From the NCBI RefSeq assembly GCF_009765365.1, contig NZ_VTOM01000023.1:1-64000 (forward strand): a DNA stretch of 64,000 nt. Direction: 5' to 3'. A model generated the notes under the pieces. It did not search any database. It was given only the letters and a program-made list of their open reading frames with translations, and was not told where the DNA came from. Made by a program: the position numbers and the translations under genes. Source of the DNA: Antarcticirhabdus aurantiaca (lineage in GTDB: Bacteria > Pseudomonadota > Alphaproteobacteria > Rhizobiales > Rhizobiaceae). Shown here one piece after another: positions 56,596 to 64,000 of this stretch; the stretch's first letter is position 1; each line of letters starts with the position of its first letter.

Positions 56596-57378
56596 GTGAT
56601 CGTCGCCACCTGGAACGTCAACGGCGTGCGTGCCCGCACGGACGCCGTCATCGCCTGGTTCACCGAGCGCCGGCCCGACATCGCCTGCCTGCAGGAGATC
56701 AAGACGCAGGACGAAGGCTTTCCGCGCGAGGCCTTCGAAGCGCTCGGCTACCACGTCGAGACGCACGGGCAGAAGGGCTTCAACGGCGTCGCGCTCCTGT
56801 CGAAGGAGAAACCGGAGGCGGTCACGCGCGGTCTGCCCGGCGGTGAGGGCGACGAGCAGTCCCGCTACATCGAGGGCCTCTGGCGCATCAACGGCAAGCC
56901 GCTGCGCGTCGCCTCGATCTACCTGCCGAACGGCAATCCCGTCGGCACGGAGAAGTATCCCTACAAGCTCGACTGGATGGCGCGGCTGGAGCGCCACGCG
57001 AGCGATCTCCTGGAGCGCTACGAGGCCCTGGTCCTCGCCGGCGACTACAACGTCATTCCCGAGCCGATCGACGCCAAGCATCCGCAGGCCTGGGTGGAGG
57101 ACGCCCTCTTCCGGCCGGAGACGCGGCGCGCCTACCGCCGCCTCGTCAATCTCGGCCTGACGGACGCCCTGCGCGCCACGACGGACGCGGACGGGACGTA
57201 CAGCTTCTGGGACTATCAGGCCGGAGCCTGGCAGAAGAACAACGGCATCCGGATCGATCACCTCCTGCTCTCGCCGGAGGCCGCCTCGCGCCTGTCGGGC
57301 GCCGGCATCGACAAGCACGTGCGCGCCTGGGAAAAGCCCTCGGACCACGTTCCCGTGCTGATTGACCTCACCGCCTGA
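56596..57378 (+). CDS. xthA: Exodeoxyribonuclease III
   Basis: A 260-residue AP endonuclease/3'-exonuclease for base-excision repair. Motifs of the EEP superfamily are [19 protein letters not shown] (metal-binding Glu), [12 protein letters not shown] (catalytic Asp/Asn), RIDHLLLS and SDHVPV (catalytic His). It starts with GTG at 56596, 10 bases after erpA. It converges with exoR, whose stop is 12 bases away. Confidence 0.96.
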   Translation: MIVATWNVNGVRARTDAVIAWFTERRPDIACLQEIKTQDEGFPREAFEALGYHVETHGQKGFNGVALLSKEKPEAVTRGLPGGEGDEQSRYIEGLWRINGKPLRVASIYLPNGNPVGTEKYPYKLDWMARLERHASDLLERYEALVLAGDYNVIPEPIDAKHPQAWVEDALFRPETRRAYRRLVNLGLTDALRATTDADGTYSFWDYQAGAWQKNNGIRIDHLLLSPEAASRLSGAGIDKHVRAWEKPSDHVPVLIDLTA

Positions 57379-57390
57379 GCGGCGTCGGCG

Positions 57391-58218
57391 TCAGTTGGCG
57401 ATCGTGGCCGTCATCGGCTCGCTTTTTTCCTGGACGTAGGCGATGGCCGTGCGGCGCTCCGCCTCGCTGGCCAGCGAGAAGGCCTGCTCCTGCAGGGGAC
57501 GGATCCAGGTGATGTCGCTCGGCGAAGCGCTGCGCATGGCCAGCGTCAGCATCGCGAGGCCGCGCACCGGCTCGGCATCCATGTCGATCTTCTCGCCGTC
57601 GAAGAGCAGGTAGCCGAGCAGCGCCTGCGCCGCCGGATCATGCTTCTCGGCCGCGAGCTTCAGCCAGCGCGCCGCCTGACGCGGGCTGGCGGAGCCGCCC
57701 TCCCCGTCGAGCAGCATCCGGCCGAGCTGGAACTGCGCGCGCGTCGAGCCGAAATAGGATGCGGCGTGGAAGTAGAACTGCCGCGCCTGCGCCAAGTTCG
57801 GCTGCACCGGGCTGTCGGGAATGCCGGTGCGCAGGTAGTCGCCCAGCGCCACGATGGCGCTCGCGACGTAGGCGGCATTGCCGGCGCCGTCGTCTTCCTG
57901 GTGCTCACGCACGATCGATTCGAAGATCTTGAAGGCCTCGTAGTCGTCCTTCTCGACCCCGTCGCCGTCGGCATACATGCGGCCGAGCTTCCAGCGCGCG
58001 CCGGCATGGCCCTTGTCCGCGGCGTAGCGGAGCGCCGCGACGGCTTCGGTCTTCTCGCCACGCTGATAGGCCTTGAAGCCCTGCGCGAAGAGTTCGAGCG
58101 GTCCCGCATTGGGCGACACCACCGCTTCCGGATCGAGCGCGTGCGTCGGCCGGTCGGCGACGGCCACGGCCGAAGCGAGCACGAGCGCCGGCACGGCGTA
58201 TCTCAGGAAGCGACGCAT
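57391..58218 (-). CDS. exoR: ExoR-like periplasmic Sel1-repeat regulator
   Basis: A 275-residue protein with a signal peptide (1 to about 28, ending THA-LD) and at least four Sel1-like helical repeats, such as LRYAADKGHAGARWKLGRMY, FQLGRMLLDGEGG and LKLAAEKHDPAAQALLGYLL. The layout and sequence match ExoR of rhizobia, which binds the sensor ExoS in the periplasm and represses the ExoS-ChvI system, thereby limiting succinoglycan synthesis. The polysaccharide island at 13-27 kb is a possible target. It ends convergently with xthA. Confidence 0.85.
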   Translation of the reverse strand: MRRFLRYAVPALVLASAVAVADRPTHALDPEAVVSPNAGPLELFAQGFKAYQRGEKTEAVAALRYAADKGHAGARWKLGRMYADGDGVEKDDYEAFKIFESIVREHQEDDGAGNAAYVASAIVALGDYLRTGIPDSPVQPNLAQARQFYFHAASYFGSTRAQFQLGRMLLDGEGGSASPRQAARWLKLAAEKHDPAAQALLGYLLFDGEKIDMDAEPVRGLAMLTLAMRSASPSDITWIRPLQEQAFSLASEAERRTAIAYVQEKSEPMTATIAN

Positions 58219-58758
58219 TCAGAAGGCGCCCGGAACGGAACGGTTGATGAAAACGGCATGCACTGCTTCGCGACGGCCTTGCACGGTCGCGCGGTACCGA
58301 ATTGATCCGGCCTGGATATGGGTGCGCGTCGCGTGGCGTTCCATCTCGTCCCCCGTCACTCGATGACGGAGACGACCATTGGCCGCGCGGTTCGATCCGC
58401 GGCAGCCGCAGCCGGCTCCGGTCCTCGCCCTCGCGGATCCCTCCCGTTCCCCAACGAAAGGCTCATGATCCACGATCCAGCGACACTGCGTGTGAAGCGG
58501 CGGTCCAACCCCTCAAAAACCGGACCAACCCCTTCGAGTGCGGCCTGACCTGAGGCGCGTTTTATGGCGGCAACAGGGCACTTCGTCTCGTCGGCCATCA
58601 TATGCGATGCACCGTTGCAATAGTGTTGCCGACAAACAACGAGTTGGAGCGTTGCTTGAACCGGCTTGAGCGACGAGGGTCCGCGTCGGCCGTTGCGGCC
58701 GTGTTGCGATGACGGAGTCGTGAACGAAACAAATGGGGCGCCGTCGGCGCCGCGTCGC
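58219..58758 (-). promoter_or_regulatory. Long non-coding region upstream of exoR
   Basis: About 540 bases between the exoR start and the FadL-type terminator. Short open frames exist on both strands but none shows recognisable protein character or a good ribosome-binding site. At 58501-58540 two adjacent 20-base units begin CGGTCCAACCCCT and CGGACCAACCCCT, an imperfect direct repeat. The region presumably holds the exoR promoter and leader; no specific promoter could be assigned. Confidence 0.4.
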
Positions 58759-58789
58759 GAAAAAGCGCCCCGCCCTGAGGCGGAGCGCT
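58759..58789 (-). terminator. Intrinsic terminator of the FadL-type gene
   Basis: An 11-bp stem (58764-58774 with 58779-58789, one wobble, CTGA loop) followed on the minus strand by five T residues. It lies 31 bases after the stop. Confidence 0.85.
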
Positions 58790-58819
58790 CGCGGAATGCG
58801 CGGGTTCGGGCGGCTCGGT

Positions 58820-60244
58820 TCAGAAGTTCAACTTCACCGAAGCGGTCGCGCCGTAGATCCAGTCGTTGCCGACCTCGCCGTCGAAGTAGGCGCCCTCTTC
58901 GATGCGCTGCTCACCGTCGGTCCAGTAGCCGACGAGGCCGCCGACCCGCAGCTCGGCGAACTTGTTGTCCTTGAACGAGAAGCCGCCGGCGAGGGTGTAG
59001 AGGTCGGTATAGGTCGTCTCCGAACCGGTCGAGACGCCGCGGTCGTAGCCGACCGAGATCGCGCCCGAGACGAACTCGTTGAAGGCGCGGCCGATGCCCA
59101 GCGAGGCGGTGTAGCCGTCGCGCCAGTTGTACGGCGCGTAGCTCGACGAGGTGAAGGCCTGACCCGCCAGCGTGCCGTTGATCGTGCTGACGACGGCGTC
59201 GTTGGTGCTCCAGTCGGTCCAGCGCAGCGAGGCGAGCAGCAGCGTGCCCTCGGCGATGCCCGTCTGGGCGTTGATGGTGAAGCTCTGCGGGCTGATCGCC
59301 GTGTTCAGCGACGACTCGACGTCGAGCGCCGGCGAGGAACCGAGGGCGCCGAGCGTGCCGCCGATCTGGGCGCGCTGGGCGGGCGTCAGACCGAGCGCCG
59401 GGTTGGTCAGGAACACCGGTACGGACACGGTCGCGCCGTTGGCGAGGCGCACGAAGGCAGTGCTCGGGTCGAACGTGCCGCCGCCGGCGATCGAATCGTG
59501 CTCGATCTCGGAGCGGTAGATGCCCTGGATGCGCAGCGCGATCTCGGGCTTCTCGTAGGCGAGGCCGAGGCGATAGCCGGCCTCGTAGTCGCCGCGCGAG
59601 TTGACCGACACTTCGGTCGGCAGGATCACCGAGGTGCCCTGGCGATTGAGCGCGCCGCCGAGCTGCGGCCCGAGAAGGCCGTTCAGGCTGCGCTCGCCCA
59701 GACTCGATCCGCGGAACTCGAAGTCCTCGAAGAACACGCCGCCGAGGAGGCTGAAGCGGCCGACATCGGCGGAGTAGCTGACGCGGCAGGTGGCGCCGAA
59801 CTCGTCCGAGTCGAAGCCGATGGTCTCGGTGCGGGACGTCAGGCCGGTCGTCAGGTTCAGGCGATCGGCGTTGGAGGTGCTCTGCGTCGCGGCATTCTGC
59901 GACGGCAGCGCGCCGCCCGGGGAGCCGCTGTAGTCCGCCTCGGCCGCGAAGCTCTCGGTGTAGTGGAAGGCGCAGCCGACGACTTCGTTGCCCGCGCCGA
60001 TCGCGAAGGAGGGAATGTTGTAGGTGCCGGTGTACTCGCCGAAATCGCCCTCGACGCCGTTGATCGACTCGTAGCCGCGGCGGGGATCAATGTGGGTGAG
60101 GCCGGCGCGGAAATTGACGGTGCCCGACTCGAAGAGGATGTCCGTATCGGCGGTTCCGCGTTGGAACCCGCCGGCCTGGGCTGCGCCGACGACAGCAATG
60201 GTCGCGAGAGCGGTGTTCAAGAAGAGTCGGCCGAACCTGGGCAT
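58820..60244 (-). CDS. OmpP1/FadL-family outer-membrane transporter
   Basis: A 474-residue protein with a signal peptide (cleavage likely after AAQA, about residue 24) and a mature N-terminus GGFQRGTADTDILFE. Such N-termini form the FadL hatch in alphaproteobacterial family members. The rest has alternating aromatic beta-strands and ends in a terminal Phe (VKLNF), the outer-membrane-barrel signature. It should import long-chain fatty acids or other hydrophobic compounds. ATG 60244 is preceded by a GGGGGG-rich ribosome-binding site. Confidence 0.88.
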   Translation of the reverse strand: MPRFGRLFLNTALATIAVVGAAQAGGFQRGTADTDILFESGTVNFRAGLTHIDPRRGYESINGVEGDFGEYTGTYNIPSFAIGAGNEVVGCAFHYTESFAAEADYSGSPGGALPSQNAATQSTSNADRLNLTTGLTSRTETIGFDSDEFGATCRVSYSADVGRFSLLGGVFFEDFEFRGSSLGERSLNGLLGPQLGGALNRQGTSVILPTEVSVNSRGDYEAGYRLGLAYEKPEIALRIQGIYRSEIEHDSIAGGGTFDPSTAFVRLANGATVSVPVFLTNPALGLTPAQRAQIGGTLGALGSSPALDVESSLNTAISPQSFTINAQTGIAEGTLLLASLRWTDWSTNDAVVSTINGTLAGQAFTSSSYAPYNWRDGYTASLGIGRAFNEFVSGAISVGYDRGVSTGSETTYTDLYTLAGGFSFKDNKFAELRVGGLVGYWTDGEQRIEEGAYFDGEVGNDWIYGATASVKLNF

Positions 60245-60403
60245 GTCATTCCCCCCGCCCGGATGCGCTAACCTCCCTGCGGACCGGCCGGGCCCGTTCC
60301 GCCATTGACGCGAACGTAAAACGGAAAGCTTTGCTTGCAAACGGGGGTGCGTCACGCGATCGCCACAATGCGGCATTCGCGCAACATAATCCGCAGTCCT
60401 AGG

Positions 60404-60431
60404 ACCGCGAGGCTTGCCCGAGCCTCGCGGT
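60404..60431 (-). terminator. Hairpin directly after valS
   Basis: A perfect 11-bp stem (60404-60414 with 60421-60431, loop TGCCCG), 7 bases after the valS stop. No U-tract follows, so termination may need Rho or the hairpin may protect the 3' end. Confidence 0.55.
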
Positions 60432-60437
60432 GCTTCG

Positions 60438-63218
60438 TCAGCCCAGGCGCTCGATGGCCGCAACGAGGCGGCGCACCTCCTCCTGGTACTCCGCGAGCTT
60501 CTCGCGCTCCTGCGCCACGACGTCTTCCGGCGCACTCGCCACGAAGCGCTCGTTCGACAGCTTCTTCTCGACCCGCGCGACCTCCCCATCCGCCTTGCCC
60601 TTCGCCTTGAGGAGGCGGGCGCGCTCGGCCTCGATGTCGATCATGCCGCCGAGCGGCAGGGCGAAGAGCGTGCCGGCCACGAGGATCTGCGCCGACTGCG
60701 GCGGCACGGCGGAGCCGGTCTCGATCGTGCCGAGTCGGGCGAGGCGCTTCAGCGAGGCCTCGTGGCGCGCGAGGCGCTCGGCGACCTCCGGGCCCGGCGT
60801 GATCGCGAGGAGCGAAGCTTCCGCCCCGGGCGGCACGTTCATCTCGGAGCGCACCGAGCGGATGGCCGTGACGAGCTCGACGAGCCAGTTGACATCGGCC
60901 GCCGCGGTCTCGTCGGCGAAGTCGACCTGCGGCCACCGGGCATGGCACAGGAGCGACAGCCGCGGGCTGGCCTCCGGCGCCGTCGTCGCCCACAGCTCTT
61001 CCGTGATGAAGGGCATGAACGGGTGGAGCAGCTTGTAGACCGAGTCGAGCACGAAGCCGAAGGTTTCGCGCGTCTCGGCCTTGGCCGCCTCGTCCTCGCC
61101 CATGAAGACGGGCTTGGCCAGCTCCACGTACCAGTCGCAGAAGAGGTTCCAGGTGAAGCGATAGAGCGCCGCCGCCGCGTCGTTGAAGCGGTAGGCTTCC
61201 AGCGCGCCCTCGCACTCGCGCGCGGCCCGGCCGAGCTCCGTCACGATCCAGCGGTTCAGCGGCAGGCGCAGGGCCTCCGGCCAGATCGTCGCGCCGTGCG
61301 CCACGCCGTTCATCTCGCCGAAGCGCGTGGCGTTCCAGAGCTTCGTCGCGAAGTTGCGGTAGCCGGCGATACGCGCCGGATCGAGCTTCACGTCGCGCCC
61401 CTGAGCCGCCATGATCGCCAGCGTGAAGCGCAGCGCGTCGGCGCCGAACTCGTCCGCCAGCTCCAGCGGATCGATGACGTTGCCCTTCGACTTCGACATC
61501 TTCGCCCCGTTCTTGTCGCGAACGAGGGCGTGGACGTAGACGGTCGAGAAGGGCTCCGTGCCGGTGAACTCCAGGCCCATCATCATCATCCGGGCGACCC
61601 AGAAGAAGATGATGTCGAAGCCGGTGACGAGGACGCTCGTCGGATAATAGGTCGCGAGCTCCGGCGTCTCGTCCGGCCAGCCGAGCGTCGAGAACGGCCA
61701 GAGCGCCGAGGAGAACCAGGTGTCGAGGACGTCCTCGTCGCGGCGCAGGAAGCCGTCGCGACGCGCCGGGTCCTCCGCCATGGCGCGCGCTTCGGCGTCG
61801 TCGATCGTCTCGTTGGTGACGTAGTGGGCGAGCGCCTCGGCGACCGCCTCCTCTTCCGTCTCGGCGACGAAGCACTGGCCGTCAGGCCCGTACCAGGCAG
61901 GGATCTGGTGGCCCCACCAGAGCTGACGCGAGATGCACCAGGGCTGGATGTTCTCCATCCAGTCGAAGTAGGTGCGCTCCCAATTCTTCGGCACGAAGGT
62001 GGTGCGGCCCTCGCGAACGCTGGCGATCGCGGGACGGGCCAGCGTCTCTGCGTCGACGTACCACTGGTCGGTCAGGAACGGCTCGATCGGCACGCCGCCG
62101 CGGTCGCCGTGCGGGACCGAATGCGGGTGATCCTCGATCCGGGCGAGGAACCCGCCCTCCTCCATCATGGCGACGACCCGCGCACGGGCCGCGAAGCGGT
62201 CCAGCCCGTCGATCTCGGCGATGGTGCGATCGAGCTCGGGCGTGCGCACGAGCCCGTCGAGGAAGGCGTCGTTGTCCGCCAGGGTCATCGAGGCGTCGTC
62301 GCGCATCAGCGCGATCATCGGAAGATCGTGCCGGCGGCCGACCTCGTAGTCGTTGAAGTCGTGCGCCGGCGTGATCTTCACCGCGCCAGAGCCGGTCTCG
62401 AGGTCGGCATAATCGTCCGCGACGACGGGAATCAGGCGCCCGACCAGCGGCAGGCGCAGGTTCTTGCCGACGAGATGCGCGTAGCGCTCGTCGTTCGGGT
62501 TCACCGCGACCGCCGTGTCGCCCAGCATGGTTTCGGGCCGCGTCGTCGCCACCGTGAGGAAGGTCGAGGGATCCTCGGGGTCGTAGACCGTCCCTTCCAC
62601 CGGATAGCGGAAGTGCCAGAGGTGCCCCTTCACCTCGCGCTGCTCGACCTCGATGTCGGAGATCGCGGTGCGAAGCGCCGGGTCCCAGTTCACCAGCCGC
62701 TTGTCGCGGTAGATCAGGCCCTTGCGGTAGAGCTGGACGAAGACGCGCAGGACCGCCTTGGACAGTCCCTCGTCCATGGTGAAGCGCTCGCGCGACCAGT
62801 CGCAGGACATGCCGAGACGCCGATCCTGCCCGACGATCGAGCCGCCGGATTCAGCCTTCCACGTCCAGACGCGCTCGATGAAGGCCTCGCGGCCCATGGC
62901 GCGGCGGTTCGGCTCCTGGCGCTCCATGAGCTGGCGCTCGACGACCATCTGCGTGGCGATGCCCGCATGGTCGAGGCCCGGCTGCCAGAGCACGTTCTTG
63001 CCGCGCATGCGCTCGAAGCGCACCAGCACGTCCTGGAGCGTGTGGTTGAGGGCGTGCCCCATGTGGAGCGAACCCGTCACGTTCGGCGGCGGGATCACGA
63101 TCGAATAGGCCGGCGCGCCGGGTTCGGCCGCCGCGCCCGCGCGAAACGCGTCAGCCGCGTCCCAGCGCTCGGAGATCCGCGGCTCGATGGCCGCGGCGTC
63201 GTAGGTCTTCTCGATCAT
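60438..63218 (-). CDS. valS: Valine--tRNA ligase
   Basis: A 926-residue class I synthetase. The HIGH box is PPPNVTGSLHMGHAL, and KMSKS appears as KMSKSKGNVIDP. The CP1 editing domain lies at about 210-390 and contains the threonine-rich VATTRPETMLGDTAV strand. A C-terminal coiled-coil (about 860-926) packs on the tRNA. It follows the DUF2497 gene in the order typical of Rhizobiales. Confidence 0.98.
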   Translation of the reverse strand: MIEKTYDAAAIEPRISERWDAADAFRAGAAAEPGAPAYSIVIPPPNVTGSLHMGHALNHTLQDVLVRFERMRGKNVLWQPGLDHAGIATQMVVERQLMERQEPNRRAMGREAFIERVWTWKAESGGSIVGQDRRLGMSCDWSRERFTMDEGLSKAVLRVFVQLYRKGLIYRDKRLVNWDPALRTAISDIEVEQREVKGHLWHFRYPVEGTVYDPEDPSTFLTVATTRPETMLGDTAVAVNPNDERYAHLVGKNLRLPLVGRLIPVVADDYADLETGSGAVKITPAHDFNDYEVGRRHDLPMIALMRDDASMTLADNDAFLDGLVRTPELDRTIAEIDGLDRFAARARVVAMMEEGGFLARIEDHPHSVPHGDRGGVPIEPFLTDQWYVDAETLARPAIASVREGRTTFVPKNWERTYFDWMENIQPWCISRQLWWGHQIPAWYGPDGQCFVAETEEEAVAEALAHYVTNETIDDAEARAMAEDPARRDGFLRRDEDVLDTWFSSALWPFSTLGWPDETPELATYYPTSVLVTGFDIIFFWVARMMMMGLEFTGTEPFSTVYVHALVRDKNGAKMSKSKGNVIDPLELADEFGADALRFTLAIMAAQGRDVKLDPARIAGYRNFATKLWNATRFGEMNGVAHGATIWPEALRLPLNRWIVTELGRAARECEGALEAYRFNDAAAALYRFTWNLFCDWYVELAKPVFMGEDEAAKAETRETFGFVLDSVYKLLHPFMPFITEELWATTAPEASPRLSLLCHARWPQVDFADETAAADVNWLVELVTAIRSVRSEMNVPPGAEASLLAITPGPEVAERLARHEASLKRLARLGTIETGSAVPPQSAQILVAGTLFALPLGGMIDIEAERARLLKAKGKADGEVARVEKKLSNERFVASAPEDVVAQEREKLAEYQEEVRRLVAAIERLG

Positions 63219-63299
63219 GGAGTCCGTCGATCACCGTCGAAAACAGGAGGCCGGACTAGCCCCTCGCCTTCGGCGCGTCAACGAAGAGGCGTCGGCCCG

Positions 63300-64000
63300 T
63301 CAGGCCGCAGCGCTGCCGCGGGCCGCCCGATGGATCTCGTCCTGGACCATCCGCTCCACGAGGTGCGGGAGATTGTCGTCCATCCATTCGCGCAGCATCG
63401 GCTGCAGAAGGCCGCGGACGATCTCCTCCATCGACCCCATCGTGCCGGCCCGCACGGCCGAGGCGAGATCGGCGAAAGCCTCCGCCGTGCGGCCGCCGGC
63501 CTCTTCCGCGATCAGGGCGCCGATCTCGGCGATGCGCGGCTCCACCGCCACCACTTCGCGGGCGACCGGCAGCATGGCGAGCGCCGTCGTCCCCGTCGCG
63601 GCAGCAGGCGCGCGCTCCATTTCCTCGTGGAGCGCCATCATCAGCGCCGCCTCGTCGAAGCCCTCGGCCTCCGCGCGGCGGTCGCCTGCATCATTGGCGG
63701 CCGCCGGCGGCACGACGGTGATGAACTCGGCCACGACCTCCGGCTCGCACACCGCCTCCGGCTCGGCCGGGACCGGCATCGGCTCGGGCGCGAGAAGGAT
63801 CGGGGTCACCGCGGGCGCAGCTTCCACGACCACGTTTTCCGCGAGTTCGACGACAGCCGTCGTCGTGTCCGGCGCGACCTCGGCAAGCGTCGCCACCGCT
63901 GCGGGAGCGGCGGTGGCTCGGGCGCGGCCGCCCATGCTGTCGGCGACGGCGCGCAGCTTCGCGACGGCCATCGAGGTTTCCTGGCGCAGGAGCGCCTGGT
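63300..64000 (-). CDS. DUF2497/PopZ-like polar organiser, 5' end outside the window
   Basis: At least 233 codons. The C-terminal 65 residues match DUF2497: MEEIVRGLLQPMLREWMDDN followed by LPHLVERMVQDEIHRAARG, which is the oligomerisation region of Caulobacter PopZ. Before it comes an acidic, Pro/Ala/Val-rich disordered stretch, also PopZ-like. The first ATG in view is at 63971, but the frame stays open to the edge (reading ALLRQETSMAVAKL) and the usual short conserved N-terminal helix is missing. I infer that the gene continues past the window. PopZ anchors the chromosome and signalling proteins at the cell pole. Confidence 0.8.
   Translation of the reverse strand, partial: QALLRQETSMAVAKLRAVADSMGGRARATAAPAAVATLAEVAPDTTTAVVELAENVVVEAAPAVTPILLAPEPMPVPAEPEAVCEPEVVAEFITVVPPAAANDAGDRRAEAEGFDEAALMMALHEEMERAPAAATGTTALAMLPVAREVVAVEPRIAEIGALIAEEAGGRTAEAFADLASAVRAGTMGSMEEIVRGLLQPMLREWMDDNLPHLVERMVQDEIHRAARGSAAA

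Noticed and set aside
54912-56702. A 596-codon start for the dGTPase gene
   Set aside because: The extra N-terminus would run antisense through erpA, whose three cysteines are intact. ATG 56126 gives the usual length.
58302-58601. Small open frames in the gap upstream of exoR
   Set aside because: No ribosome-binding sites, no recognisable protein pattern, and mutually overlapping frames on both strands.

Overview
The window is GC-rich chromosomal DNA from an alphaproteobacterium, most likely of the order Hyphomicrobiales (Rhizobiales). This rests on an ExoR homologue, a DUF1127 gene followed by tandem anti-Shine-Dalgarno sRNAs, a SecDF/YajC operon carrying NDUFAF3- and NDUFAF6-like genes, the tig-clpP-clpX-lon-hup order, and a PopZ-like DUF2497 gene next to valS. 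The genus cannot be fixed from sequence alone.

Region 1 (1-13.5 kb) is accessory. The left edge cuts the start of an IS256-type transposase. Next come two divergent assembly-line genes: a PKS with order KS-AT-KR-DH-ACP-TE (minus strand) and an NRPS with order formyltransferase - truncated condensation domain - adenylation domain split by a luciferase-like flavin monooxygenase - PCP (plus strand). A phosphopantetheinyl transferase overlaps the NRPS stop, and a secreted SGNH-type hydrolase follows. Together they form a compact, apparently self-sufficient pathway that should make a small N-formylated, oxidised aminoacyl-polyketide.

Region 2 (13.5-26.8 kb) is a surface-polysaccharide island: a QxxRW-type GT2, a WecG/TagA glycosyltransferase, a GH9 glycanase, an O-antigen-ligase/Wzy-type polymerase overlapping a GT4, and a minus-strand chain GT25 > acyltransferase-3 > GT4 > flippase > GT2 in which every junction is a 4-base stop/start overlap. 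No initiating glycosyltransferase or outer-membrane export machinery is visible here.

Region 3 (27-36.5 kb) holds the protein quality-control block (HU, Lon, ClpX, ClpP, trigger factor), a tRNA-Leu(UAG), a DUF1127 gene with three tandem sRNA units whose hairpin loops carry CCTCC motifs, and trmFO.

Region 4 (36.5-56.6 kb) is envelope and housekeeping: DUF4153 membrane protein, the NDUFAF6-like/NDUFAF3-like/SecDF/YajC operon, a DUF815 ATPase, then a long minus-strand run: dgt, argS, SPOR protein, nagZ, tatA, tatB, tatC, serS, surE, pcm, and an NlpD-like LysM/LytM lipoprotein. erpA, xthA and the convergent exoR follow, then a roughly 600-base gap, a FadL-type outer-membrane protein, valS and a PopZ-like gene that runs off the right edge.

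ExoR is known in rhizobia as the periplasmic repressor of ExoS/ChvI and of exopolysaccharide synthesis, so it is a candidate regulator of the island in region 2; that link is inference.
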